Assembly (NCBI RefSeq): GCF_003570705.1
Contig: NZ_QWVT01000044.1
Coordinates: 1-59,461 of the forward strand
DNA: 59,461 nucleotides
Source: Mesobacillus zeae
GTDB lineage: Bacteria > Bacillota > Bacilli > Bacillales > Cytobacillaceae
Direction of reading: 5' to 3'
The notes under the pieces were generated by a model. It saw only the letters and a program-made list of their open reading frames with translations. It was not told the DNA's origin and searched no databases. Of the stretch, positions 15,213 through 23,385 are shown piece after piece. How positions within the stretch are numbered: the first letter of the stretch is position 1; every line of letters starts with the position of its first letter. The translations under genes and the position numbers were made by a program.

Positions 15213-17513
15213 ATGAAAACTGCAAACTATAAAAACCAATATATTAAGCTTGATACCTTCGCTCGCCAGGGGTGGCAGCGGCTCTATGATGATGGCAAAC
15301 GAGGTTTACTATCATGCCACCAGTGCGGAAGCCCTGTCCGCTTATATCTTGGCATAACAGAAGAGCCATACTTTCGCCATCATGCAGCCAATGGAACTAA
15401 TTGCAGTGATGCCGATATCATAGAGGCTGATACGATTAGCGATATTCAGGAAGAAGGCTTTATTGAACATAATGGGTTTCGAATTCCCAAATCACGTACT
15501 GTCGGAATAAAGGAATCTCCCCTTGCATATAAGGGTGCACAGTCACTTATCGCATCAAGACAATTCACGCCTCCTCTGTCTGTGACACCAGATACCGTAA
15601 ACAAATATATTCAAAAGCTAAGCAATTCGGGGATTTCTTTTGACAGAAATCAGGAAGAAGCGGTCATTTCTGACTCAGGCCCCCTGCTAATCCTTGCAGG
15701 AGCCGGCAGTGGAAAGACAAGAGTCCTTACAGCAAGGACGGCATATATGCTTGAAGAAAAACAAGTTTCCCCAGACTCGCTGATGCTAGTTACTTTCACA
15801 GCAAAAGCTGCTGCTGAAATGAAAAACAGGCTTACGCGTTATCCTGAAATGGACCAAGGTCGGGTATCCCGAATTGTAGCTGGTACCTTCCACAGCATCT
15901 TTTATCGTATCCTTACCTTCCATAACCGCGGTATGTGGTCGGGTGAACGTCTGTTGAAAAAAGACTGGATGCGTGAACAAATATTGAAAGAGGGCGGAAG
16001 GGAGCTTGGTTTCGATGACAAGGAATTTGCCTATGACTTGGCTCTTCAGCAGATTGGTCTCTGGAAGAACTCTATGATTCTCCCTGGAAAAGTAAAATCG
16101 GAAACCCCATGGGAAGAGAAAGCGGCTTTATTGTACAAGCATTATGAGGATTCAAAGAGCCGTCAGTCCCTGTTTGATTTCGATGACATGCTGCTCGGCT
16201 GCCACCGGCTTTTCACCGAGAATCCCAAGCTGCTGGAACAGTACCAGAATCGATTCGGACACTTCCTAATCGATGAATTCCAGGATATTAACAAAGTGCA
16301 GTACGAGCTGATCAAAATGTTGTCAGCAAAGACAAACAATGTTTGCGCTGTTGGTGATGATGACCAGTCGATCTATGCATTCAGGGGCAGTGACCCGTCC
16401 TACCTGCTGCAGTTCCGTGAAGAGTTCAAAGGGACAAAGGTTGTCATCCTGGACCAAAACTACCGCTCTCCACATGAAATTGTTGAAACAGCCAATATAA
16501 TTATTAAAGACAATACAGCTAGGCATAAGAAGGAAATGAAAGCCGGGTTTCAATTAGGTTACAGCCCTGTTGTATTTTATCCTTATGATGAGGAAGAAGA
16601 AGCAACCATGATTGTGACTGATATACAGGAACGGATTGAAAAAGGAGCAAGCCCCGGTGATTTTGCGATCCTGTTCCGGACCAATACAGGAGGAAGAGCC
16701 ATATTTGAACGCCTTGCTTCATCCAGCATCCCATTTCGGCTTGACCAGGACAGCGAATCTTTTTACGAGAGGTTCATGGTGAAAGGAATGCTCGCCTACT
16801 TTAGGTTGAGCCTCGATGAAGACGATACTGAGGCGCTTAAAAACATTATGCCTTCGCTTTTTTTGAAGCCTAGTGTTTACCGTGACGTCCAGGCAGAAAG
16901 CATCCTTAAAGACTGTTCCATTCTCGCAGCCCTTTCACAAGTGAAGACAGGCTTTGCTTTCCAGGAACAAAAGCTAAAAAAACTGGCAGCTGTTGTCAAA
17001 AAGCTTGCGGACATGTCTCCATCCGCGGCAATTGAATGCGTGGAGAAGGATCTTGGCTTTCAGGATTTTATCAAAAAAAGGGGCAGCGAGGGAAACAAAA
17101 TGGACAAAGGCTCAGATGATATCCGGGACCTCAAAGTCGCGGCCAGGAACTTTGCCACCCTTTCAGATTTTCTTGACCATGCCGACCATATGAAAAAAAT
17201 GAACAGCGAAATAAAGAAGTTAAGTAAAGCTTTTCAGGAAGCCGTTACGCTTAGCACCATTCACCGTTCAAAAGGTCTGGAATATCAAACTGTATACGTG
17301 ATCGGCGCAGTCGAGGGGAGCCTCCCTCATGATTTTGCACTGGATTCTCAGCGAAATGGGGACCCTGCCCCTCTTGAAGAGGAACGGCGACTATTATATG
17401 TTGCTGTCACAAGAGCCAAAGAGCGCTTGTTCCTTTCTGTCCCGCTTAACAGGAGAGGACGAAAAGCAAATGTCTCACGATTCCTCTCTAAGTTAAAGAA
17501 AGCTACAGTCTAA
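15213..17513 (+). CDS. yjcD: UvrD/PcrA-like ATP-dependent DNA helicase YjcD
   Basis: This 766-residue superfamily-1 helicase starts at ATG 15213 (GGAAG upstream). An N-terminal module (about 30-100) contains CHQCGSPVRLYL and PYFRHH, which resembles the Cys-His N-terminus of CoiA. Helicase motifs follow: Walker A GAGSGKT (162-169), TFTAKAAAEMKNRL, Walker B LIDEFQDI (352-359), GDDDQSIYAFRG (381-392), TIHRSKGLEYQTVYVIG, and the C-terminal EEERRLLYVAVTRAKERLF. It probably unwinds DNA in repair or recombination. It is a single gene with its own terminator. Confidence 0.93.
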   Translation: MKTANYKNQYIKLDTFARQGWQRLYDDGKRGLLSCHQCGSPVRLYLGITEEPYFRHHAANGTNCSDADIIEADTISDIQEEGFIEHNGFRIPKSRTVGIKESPLAYKGAQSLIASRQFTPPLSVTPDTVNKYIQKLSNSGISFDRNQEEAVISDSGPLLILAGAGSGKTRVLTARTAYMLEEKQVSPDSLMLVTFTAKAAAEMKNRLTRYPEMDQGRVSRIVAGTFHSIFYRILTFHNRGMWSGERLLKKDWMREQILKEGGRELGFDDKEFAYDLALQQIGLWKNSMILPGKVKSETPWEEKAALLYKHYEDSKSRQSLFDFDDMLLGCHRLFTENPKLLEQYQNRFGHFLIDEFQDINKVQYELIKMLSAKTNNVCAVGDDDQSIYAFRGSDPSYLLQFREEFKGTKVVILDQNYRSPHEIVETANIIIKDNTARHKKEMKAGFQLGYSPVVFYPYDEEEEATMIVTDIQERIEKGASPGDFAILFRTNTGGRAIFERLASSSIPFRLDQDSESFYERFMVKGMLAYFRLSLDEDDTEALKNIMPSLFLKPSVYRDVQAESILKDCSILAALSQVKTGFAFQEQKLKKLAAVVKKLADMSPSAAIECVEKDLGFQDFIKKRGSEGNKMDKGSDDIRDLKVAARNFATLSDFLDHADHMKKMNSEIKKLSKAFQEAVTLSTIHRSKGLEYQTVYVIGAVEGSLPHDFALDSQRNGDPAPLEEERRLLYVAVTRAKERLFLSVPLNRRGRKANVSRFLSKLKKATV

Positions 17514-17514
17514 A

Positions 17515-17541
17515 ACAGGACCCGCAATTACCGGGTCCTGT
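17515..17541. terminator. Terminator between yjcD and spoVIF
   Basis: ACAGGACCCG pairs with CGGGTCCTGT and is followed by TTCTTTT. It is used by the converging genes. Confidence 0.9.
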
Positions 17542-17552
17542 TTCTTTTAGAG

Positions 17553-17810
17553 CTATTTTTTTTGGTTAATCATCTTTGCAATTGAATTGAAGTCAAGATT
17601 CTTTCCATCCTTGACGATCGATTGCACGATTTTTTCTTCCATGTCTTTTGGCACTGGCTTGTTAGCAATTTGCGACACTTTGCGGATAACACCGCGCACG
17701 GTATTCTCATCCTTAAAGTTGGCATTTTGCAGCGAGCCGGCCAAATCGAGTATATCCTTCATGTTTACCCCAGTTTTCTTTTCAACATTTTTAAAGAAGT
17801 GATTATCCAT
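17553..17810 (-). CDS. spoVIF: Stage VI sporulation protein F
   Basis: The protein has 85 residues (MDNHFFKNVEKKTGVNMKDI ... DFNSIAKMIN), matching SpoVIF (YjcC), which in B. subtilis is needed for correct late spore-coat assembly through GerE-dependent gene expression. I chose ATG 17810 because GGAGGAG precedes it. A start seven codons upstream would place the RBS inside the coding region. It is conserved in position beside yjcD. Confidence 0.9.
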   Translation of the reverse strand: MDNHFFKNVEKKTGVNMKDILDLAGSLQNANFKDENTVRGVIRKVSQIANKPVPKDMEEKIVQSIVKDGKNLDFNSIAKMINQKK

Positions 17811-17863
17811 TGATTCTTCACGCTCCTCCATAAACTACTGATATACTATGAAAGGAGCTTAAA

Positions 17864-17941
17864 ATGGTGAAAAAAGAGCTGAAAAATGGAGCAAACATAT
17901 CCATAAACTTACTGTATAAATGCTCTTCCTGTTGGATCTGA
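17864..17941 (+). CDS. Possible 25-residue peptide
   Basis: The ATG at 17864 follows AAAGGAGC by five bases and opens a short frame ending in YKCSSCWI. A -10-like TATACT lies just upstream. It points toward the end of spoVAE. I do not recognise it, and the evidence is only the strong RBS. Confidence 0.25.
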   Translation: MVKKELKNGANISINLLYKCSSCWI

Positions 17942-17965
17942 TACAGTAACAACAGGGTTAAAGTG

Positions 17966-18322
17966 TTATCCTTTAGGCTTGAACAGCAATGCCCCGATAA
18001 AACCAAAAACAATTGCAGCTGATATCCCCGAACTTGTCACTTCAAACATACCGGTCAAAACCCCAACTAGCCCGTGCTGCTCTGCCTCCATAAGCGCTCC
18101 GTGGGCCAGTGAATTCCCGAAGCTGGTGATCGGAACAGTAGCACCCGCACCGGCAAAGTCCACAAGAGGTTCATACAATCCGAAGCCATCGAGTACAGCA
18201 CCAGCCACGACCAAGATGCTCATTGTATGGCCTGGCGTCAGATTTGCCACATCAAACATCAACTGGCCTATTACGCAAATCAGTCCGCCAACAACAAAAG
18301 CCCAAAAAAACATGGGTAACAA
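17966..18322 (-). CDS. spoVAE: Stage V sporulation protein AE (SpoVAEb type)
   Basis: The protein has about 118 residues with several hydrophobic segments and the SpoVAE pattern [37 protein letters not shown] and [14 protein letters not shown]. Together with SpoVAC it forms part of the inner-membrane channel for Ca-dipicolinate in spores. TTG 18322 has AGGAGG at the right distance. ATG 18328 is only one base from the RBS, and an internal ATG at 18313 is also possible. It is the last gene of the spoVA operon here. Confidence 0.92.
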   Translation of the reverse strand: MLPMFFWAFVVGGLICVIGQLMFDVANLTPGHTMSILVVAGAVLDGFGLYEPLVDFAGAGATVPITSFGNSLAHGALMEAEQHGLVGVLTGMFEVTSSGISAAIVFGFIGALLFKPKG

Positions 18323-18362
18323 TTTCATTCCTCCTATCTTATTTCATTAACGAGATGAACCT

Positions 18363-19379
18363 TTAATCGCTTATTTCAATTGAAACAGCATGGGCAATGC
18401 AAGGTATCGTTTCCTTTTGCTGGAATGATAAAGGGGAAAGGAGCGCTCCAGTTGCAACAACCAGGATTTTTTTAAATACTCCTTTTTGCATCTGCTTCAG
18501 CAAATGTCCGTAAAGCACAGTTGCCGAACAACCAGCTCCACTTCCGCCTGACATGACAGGCTGATCATCGCTATAAATAAGAAGTCCGCAATCCTGAAAA
18601 CGCTCCCGCTCAAGCGGAATTCCATACTTTCTTAGCAGCTCATATGTGGTCTCTTGGCCAACCCTACCAAGATCGCCCGTTACGATTAAATCGTAATAGC
18701 AAGGGTCCAGCTCCAAGTCTTTAAAATGGGCAATGATCGTGTCAGCGGCTGCTGGAGACATGGCTCCCCCCATATTAAAAGGGTCAGCCAAGCCTAAATC
18801 GATCACTTTTCCAATAGTAGCTGATGTTGTCACCAGCTTTCCGGTTTTATTCTTGCTGTTAGAAAGTACAGCTGCACCTGCGCCAGTCACAGTCCACTGA
18901 GAAGTAGGTGGTTTTTGTCCGCCGTACTCTGTCGGATAGCGGAATTGTTTTTCGACAGCGGCATTATGGCTTGAAGCACCCGTTACAAGCTTTTTAGCTC
19001 CATCATTATTGATGATGAAAGAACCGAGTGCCAACCCTTCCATCGAGGTCGAGCACGCGCCAAACAGTCCGAAGTAAGGAATCCCTAGCGTACGGGCAGC
19101 AAAACTTGATGGAGTGATCTGGTTAATCAAATCTCCTGCAAGCAAAAATTGCATTTCATCGGATGTGCTGCCTGATTTCTTAATCGCAGTAGTGACCGCT
19201 TCCTCCAACAGCAGTGTATGAGCTTTTTCATAAGAGTCCTTCCCCAACCAAAGATCTTCATGAAGAATATCAAAATCAGCCGCAAGCTGGCCGTTTGCTT
19301 CAAATGGCCCTACTGCAGTAGCCGAAGCCTCAATGACAGGACGATTCCCAAAAACCCAGGATTGTTTACCTTTTAGCAT
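18363..19379 (-). CDS. spoVAD: Stage V sporulation protein AD
   Basis: This 338-residue protein has a thiolase-like fold and matches SpoVAD, the dipicolinic-acid-binding component on the spore inner membrane. Visible family features are FLLAGDLINQITPSSFAART, LFGACSTSMEGLALGSFI, VTGASSHNAAVEKQFRYP and SGGSGAGCSATVLYGHLL. Its ATG follows the spoVAC stop directly (TAA ATG). Confidence 0.95.
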   Translation of the reverse strand: MLKGKQSWVFGNRPVIEASATAVGPFEANGQLAADFDILHEDLWLGKDSYEKAHTLLLEEAVTTAIKKSGSTSDEMQFLLAGDLINQITPSSFAARTLGIPYFGLFGACSTSMEGLALGSFIINNDGAKKLVTGASSHNAAVEKQFRYPTEYGGQKPPTSQWTVTGAGAAVLSNSKNKTGKLVTTSATIGKVIDLGLADPFNMGGAMSPAAADTIIAHFKDLELDPCYYDLIVTGDLGRVGQETTYELLRKYGIPLERERFQDCGLLIYSDDQPVMSGGSGAGCSATVLYGHLLKQMQKGVFKKILVVATGALLSPLSFQQKETIPCIAHAVSIEISD

Positions 19380-19853
19380 TTACAGAACCCCCCAAATCGA
19401 TAGCAGTGTTCGTACCAAAGCAACCACGAAAGCCGAAAATACGCCAAACAGCAGGACCGTTCCTGCGAGTTTGAACATGTTTCCTCCAACCCCAAGTACA
19501 AAGCCTTCTGTACGATGTTCGATGGCAGCGGAAATGACCGAGTTTCCGAAACCAGTGACCGGCACGGCGCTGCCAGCACCCCCATATTGACCAATATGGT
19601 CATACACGCCAAAGCCAGTCAATAACATGGAGATAAAAATCAATGTTGCCACAGTAGGATTTCCTGCTGTTTGCTCTGTAAAATTAAAATAATAGATATA
19701 AAAATAAGTGATTGCCTGTCCAACTGTGCAAATTAGGCCTCCTACAAGGAATGCTCTCAGACAATTCTTCAAAATTGGCTTTTTTAATTCATGTTTTTTT
19801 TGCAGTTCCTGATATCGCTCCTGAACCGGCGACAATTCTTTTTTCTTCCCCAT
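19380..19853 (-). CDS. spoVAC: Stage V sporulation protein AC
   Basis: This 157-residue membrane protein begins with a soluble MGKKKELSPVQERYQELQKK segment and then has hydrophobic helices with AFLVGGLICTVGQAITYFY and GQYGGAGSAVPVTGFGNSV. SpoVAC is the mechanosensitive pore component of the spore dipicolinate channel. It precedes spoVAD with no gap. Confidence 0.95.
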   Translation of the reverse strand: MGKKKELSPVQERYQELQKKHELKKPILKNCLRAFLVGGLICTVGQAITYFYIYYFNFTEQTAGNPTVATLIFISMLLTGFGVYDHIGQYGGAGSAVPVTGFGNSVISAAIEHRTEGFVLGVGGNMFKLAGTVLLFGVFSAFVVALVRTLLSIWGVL

Positions 19854-19869
19854 ACGTACTGGCTCCTTT

Positions 19870-20352
19870 CTATGTCATCTCTTTTTTCAGTTCAATGATT
19901 TTTTGAAGCTGTTTCTCAGCCTTATCTTGCGGGTAACCGGGGTCCTTCATTTTGTCCTTAAGCTCAATCGCTTCAATGAAGATTTTAAAATCGCTTGATA
20001 CGATGAAGCTTTCTTTTGGATAATTTTTTTCCAGCTTTTTGTTGATGTCCGCTTCTATTTGCTTCATCATCATTCTGTGTAAATGCTTCACTTTATAGAC
20101 AACCAGTGTTTCTTTCTCCCCTTTTATAACTGCCACATCGTAAATTTGGGGCATTGATTGGATGTCTTTCTTAACTGTCGCGGCTAGGTCATGTTCCTTC
20201 CGACTCTTTTCATTGATATGAATGGGTTCTGGATTGACCGGCTTTACCATTGATATCCTACTTTCATCCGAGGTTCTATCCTGACAGCCAAGGAGACTGA
20301 TGGAGACCATTGTACCGAGGAAAGCGCCAATTAGTACCTTTAATCTTCTCAT
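19870..20352 (-). CDS. YhcN/YlaJ-family sporulation lipoprotein
   Basis: The protein has 160 residues from ATG 20352 (GGAAGG eight bases upstream). The signal peptide ends in the lipobox SLLGC. The mature part shows TVKKDIQSMPQIYDVAVIKG and VVYKVKHLHRMMMKQIEADI, typical of the YhcN/YlaJ family, lipoproteins of the forespore membrane. It stands 16 bases before spoVAC, so this is a yhcN-spoVAC-spoVAD-spoVAEb operon. That arrangement is known from the extra spoVA operons (spoVA2 type) of Bacilli rather than from the seven-gene spoVAA-AF operon of B. subtilis. I see no clear SigG promoter. Confidence 0.85.
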   Translation of the reverse strand: MRRLKVLIGAFLGTMVSISLLGCQDRTSDESRISMVKPVNPEPIHINEKSRKEHDLAATVKKDIQSMPQIYDVAVIKGEKETLVVYKVKHLHRMMMKQIEADINKKLEKNYPKESFIVSSDFKIFIEAIELKDKMKDPGYPQDKAEKQLQKIIELKKEMT

Positions 20353-20648
20353 CGTAAATTCCTTCCTATACGTATTCACTTAATCCAACACCTATATTCT
20401 CCTCTTCAGTTCATTCTTTTATGAGCCTTTTTTACCCACAAATTTTCCCAAGTTATGTTAAAAGAAAATTGACAGGATAAAATGAACCCCTGCCTTCCCA
20501 TTGCTTCATGGATTCCAAGCTTCAGTTTTGGAACAATCAAGAATTCCCGAATTAGTGTTTCCGCTTCTAATGTCCATACATAGAGTATGTTAGAGTTTGC
20601 TGAAATCTCTGGAGAATTGAAAAAAGATTCATGAAAGGATGCGATCAA

Positions 20649-21242
20649 TTGAAGTCTGAAAATGTAACTTGGCATGCTGCCAACATTCTTAAAGGCGACC
20701 GGCAAAAAGTATATGGACATAAAAGTGGCGTACTGTGGCTTACCGGTTTGTCCGGGTCCGGAAAATCAACGATTGCCGTTGAAGTGGAAAAAAGATTATT
20801 TGAACGGAACCTAAAAACGTATCATTTAGATGGAGATAATCTCCGTTTTGGCTTAAATAAGGATTTAGGCTTTTCTGCTGAAGATAGAAGAGAAAATATC
20901 CGGAGAGTGGGGGAGCTTGCAAAGCTATTTGCTGATGCAGGGATTCTGACCATTACTTCTTTCATTTCTCCGTATCAATCAGACCGCAATCTTGCCCGCG
21001 ATCTGCTGGAAGATGATTTCATCGAAATTTACCTAAAATGCAGCCTTGATGTATGCGAACAAAGGGACCCAAAAGGACTTTATAAAAAAGTGAGAAACGG
21101 AGAAATTAAAGGGTTCACCGGAATCGACGCCCCTTACGAAGTACCAGGAGAGCCAGAGCTGATCATTGAAACAGATCGGCTGACTGTAGAGGAAAGCGTA
21201 GAAAAAATCATGGACTACATGGAAAAGCGATGCTTATTCTAA
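20649..21242 (+). CDS. cysC: Adenylylsulfate kinase
   Basis: APS kinase phosphorylates adenosine 5'-phosphosulfate to PAPS for sulfate assimilation. About 197 residues include the P-loop [61 protein letters not shown] and [13 protein letters not shown], all diagnostic. I prefer the TTG at 20649, which has AAAGGATG upstream; the ATG at 20631 lacks a good RBS. No other sulfate-assimilation gene is next to it. It stands alone between the spoVA operon and a repeat block. Confidence 0.92.
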   Translation: MKSENVTWHAANILKGDRQKVYGHKSGVLWLTGLSGSGKSTIAVEVEKRLFERNLKTYHLDGDNLRFGLNKDLGFSAEDRRENIRRVGELAKLFADAGILTITSFISPYQSDRNLARDLLEDDFIEIYLKCSLDVCEQRDPKGLYKKVRNGEIKGFTGIDAPYEVPGEPELIIETDRLTVEESVEKIMDYMEKRCLF

Positions 21243-21570
21243 AGAAAAGCGAAAGCACCCGATTAGCGCCGTATGGACTGGAGCCACCCGACTGAGATAA
21301 AGGAAAATGAAATACGGAAGCGCCTTGCTAAGGGGCGACAAGCATAAGACGGGCCGGCGAGCAGGTCGTTTTTTGACCTTCTTGACGGATTGGCTTATGA
21401 CTCGAGCCCCTAGGCGCTGCAGTTGGACAACACGAAGAGCGTTAGCGATTCGATGTTGACTTATAACGCTAAGGGCGCGCACGTCCTGTGCGCAACGCCT
21501 TACTTGCACATCCTGTGCTTCGTCGTAGGGAGGTGGGCGAAGTCCACTAGGCGCTGGGTGCTAGCTGGAC
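21243..21570. repeat. Dispersed intergenic repeat, copy A
   Basis: This non-coding block begins AAAGAAAAGCGAAAGCACCC and continues through GTATGGACTGGAG and GAGATAAAGGAAA. The same opening, with few changes, starts at 21571 and at 59385. The family looks like the modular G+C-richer intergenic repeats found in many Bacillaceae. Short open frames inside it are not genes. Confidence 0.75.
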
Positions 21571-21790
21571 AAAGAAAAGCGAAAGCACCCGATTAGCGCC
21601 GTATGGACTGGAGCACACCGGCTCGAGATAAGGCGAATTTTCAATCAGAGAATGGGGGGTTTTCACTGATTGTTAGATGAGCCGATCGCGCATTAACGGG
21701 CAGTTAGGAACCTACTGCCCGTTAATGCGCGATAAAGGAAAACGAAAAGTGGAAGTGCCTTGCTCTGGGGCGACTAGCATAAGGCGAGGA
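21571..21790. repeat. Dispersed intergenic repeat, copy B (interrupted)
   Basis: Its first 45 bases are nearly identical to copy A up to GAGATAA. The matching sequence resumes at 21731 with GATAAAGGAAAACG and continues to the GGGGCGACTAGCATAAG part. The piece between is an insertion, described separately. Confidence 0.7.
21632..21735. mobile_element. 104-bp insertion in repeat copy B, MITE-like
   Basis: Relative to copy A, about 104 bases are inserted between two GATAA copies (21627-21631 and 21731-21735). The insert contains a hairpin with perfect 20-base arms (21685-21704 and 21714-21733) and a second pair, CAATCAG/CTGATTG. A direct flanking repeat with a long internal palindrome suggests a small mobile element, but other copies would be needed to show that. 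Confidence 0.4.
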
Positions 21791-21944
21791 AACCGCTATG
21801 CTGAAAAAAAAAGAAAAATTCGGCAGCCTACAAAGAAGCGCTACCGGTTTTTCTTTCTTTGTGGTACACCGCCGCATCTGAGACATGAATTAAAATCTTT
21901 GTACAAACGCGGAACCCTTCTCTCTAAGTTTTTCCGGTGTTCCA

Positions 21945-22058
21945 TTATGCTTTGTTAACTCTTTTCCTCTTTCCGCAGCCACATTCTTTTTTTACTTTTT
22001 TTGTTTCCTGGCTTGGCTGTGCCTTTTTAACAGAAGAATGACTCTGTTTTCTTCTCAT
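21945..22058 (-). CDS. Small basic peptide with CGCGKRKR motif
   Basis: The ATG at 22058 follows AAAGGAGG and gives 37 residues, MRRKQSHSSVKKAQPSQETK and so on, with KECGCGKRKR near the end. It is very basic and has two cysteines. It lies among spore-coat genes (yjcA, cotZ type, cotO), so a small spore-coat role is a guess. I do not recognise a family. Confidence 0.55.
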   Translation of the reverse strand: MRRKQSHSSVKKAQPSQETKKVKKECGCGKRKRVNKA

Positions 22059-22117
22059 ATTACAGCCTCCTTTTCGATCCATAATATTCTATGAACCAAG
22101 TACTAAGACTGCTCACT

Positions 22118-22480
22118 TCACTCGCCTATAAGCTTGGTGACAATCACTTCAATTATTGAGCCTATAGCAGCAACTGACAGGATCATTATGGCTGGCCAGC
22201 CTACGTCAGGATACATAAAGAATATCACATACAGAAAAGCGCTTACCCATATTCCTGTACACCAGTGGCAACTCAACAGCTCACCTAGCCACTTTTGCAG
22301 GCCCTTTCCTTTTGGCACCAGGTAAATATTCTCATGGCCATCTTCATCCCTTTCCACACTTTCTCCAATGAAAGGGGACCTCAGAAACTCAGTGATTTTA
22401 TCATAAACAAGTAACCTTGTTAGCCGGAAGGAAGCAAGCCCCAGTATTACGAATGACCAAACATCATTTCCCAAAGACAT
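22118..22480 (-). CDS. yjcA: Sporulation membrane protein YjcA (DUF1360)
   Basis: The protein has 120 residues with hydrophobic segments near 8-22, 70-90 and 95-115. It carries SFRLTRLLVYDKITEFLRSP and LSCHWCTGIWVSAFLYV, the DUF1360 signature. YjcA is a sporulation-associated protein in B. subtilis and lies in the same yjc neighbourhood. It is transcribed divergently from the CotZ-type gene. Confidence 0.88.
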   Translation of the reverse strand: MSLGNDVWSFVILGLASFRLTRLLVYDKITEFLRSPFIGESVERDEDGHENIYLVPKGKGLQKWLGELLSCHWCTGIWVSAFLYVIFFMYPDVGWPAIMILSVAAIGSIIEVIVTKLIGE

Positions 22481-22604
22481 TTATAACACCTCATTCGAAT
22501 TATTGTCAGCTATCCAAAAATAGGCTATTTTCTTATTCCACTTTTCGTATTTCATCATAGTCTGATAATGAAAATAACCTAAATCATCCAAGGAGGAAAA
22601 TCCC

Positions 22605-23108
22605 ATGAGTTGCAATTCCGAATGCTTCACAAACAATTGCGTTTGTGACACTTTGCTGGCAATTGTGGAGGCACAAGATAAAGTCGACGGACCGACCGGC
22701 TGCACATTCAGTTGTGACAATGCAATCAACGAATTAGTCGGTGGCGTTGCAAACGGTGGCTTTAATACAATTCCAATCATTCTTACATGCAAAAACACAT
22801 GCTTGCCATTTGTCGGTGTGGGCGGATTGATTGACCCGAACCCAACCCCACCAGTTTCAGGACGTGTTTTTGAATTCCCTGTCTCACCTATCTTCAGAGT
22901 GAATGATGTTGACCCAGAGACATGCTGCGCAACGCTTGAACTCTTAAGTACAGAAGATCCGATCGTTGTCAGTCCCAGCTTTAATCCAGATCCATTTGAA
23001 ATTCTGAATGACCTAACTGGTGAGGTGCTTGAAGATACAGGATCCTGTATAACTGTTGATTTGAATTGCTTCTGTGCTGTGACATGCCTGTCGCCTATCA
23101 CAGTTTAA
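22605..23108 (+). CDS. cotZ: Spore coat / exosporium protein, CotY/CotZ/ExsY family
   Basis: This 167-residue Cys-rich protein (about 14 Cys) starts MSCNSECFTNNCVCDTLLAI and continues VEAQDKVD, the CotY/CotZ/ExsY hallmark. Later segments include FNTIPIILTCKNTCLPFVG and DPETCCATLELL. These proteins self-assemble through disulfides into the crust or exosporium shell. AGGAGG lies upstream of ATG 22605. The symbol is by family; cotY and exsY cannot be separated here. Confidence 0.9.
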   Translation: MSCNSECFTNNCVCDTLLAIVEAQDKVDGPTGCTFSCDNAINELVGGVANGGFNTIPIILTCKNTCLPFVGVGGLIDPNPTPPVSGRVFEFPVSPIFRVNDVDPETCCATLELLSTEDPIVVSPSFNPDPFEILNDLTGEVLEDTGSCITVDLNCFCAVTCLSPITV

Positions 23109-23247
23109 CGGAAGGAGAAACGCCAAGCTCGTGCCCTAAAAAAGAGAAAAGCTTGTCAGCCGGCAAATTTAAACAGCTACATGCAGGTTCAAGCTTTTCC
23201 CTTTTTGGGTATGGCATGTTAATAAATCAATTCCAAACAACATTTGG

Positions 23248-23282
23248 AAGGGCTTAGCACAAGCTATCAGAAGCCCTTTTTT
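23248..23282 (+). terminator. Terminator after the CotZ-type gene
   Basis: AAGGGCTT pairs with AAGCCCTT, followed by TTTT. A longer, weaker hairpin (GAAAAGCTTG / CAAGCTTTTC) lies 60-100 bases before it. Confidence 0.7.
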
Positions 23283-23342
23283 GGTCTACCCTTTCCTCCT
23301 GTTATGCATATTCTATAAAATAGCAAATTAACACAGTAAAAA

Positions 23343-23366
23343 GGGATTCCTCTCCATGGAATCCCC
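23343..23366 (-). terminator. Terminator of cotO
   Basis: On the minus strand GGGGATTCC pairs with GGAATCCC, and a run of Ts follows. Confidence 0.75.
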
Positions 23367-23385
23367 TTCTTAGTGTCTTTGCCGC

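Noticed and set aside
21677-21958. 93-residue protein in the repeat block
   Set aside because: It runs through the hairpin insert and repeat copy B and has no RBS. Composition is that of the repeat.
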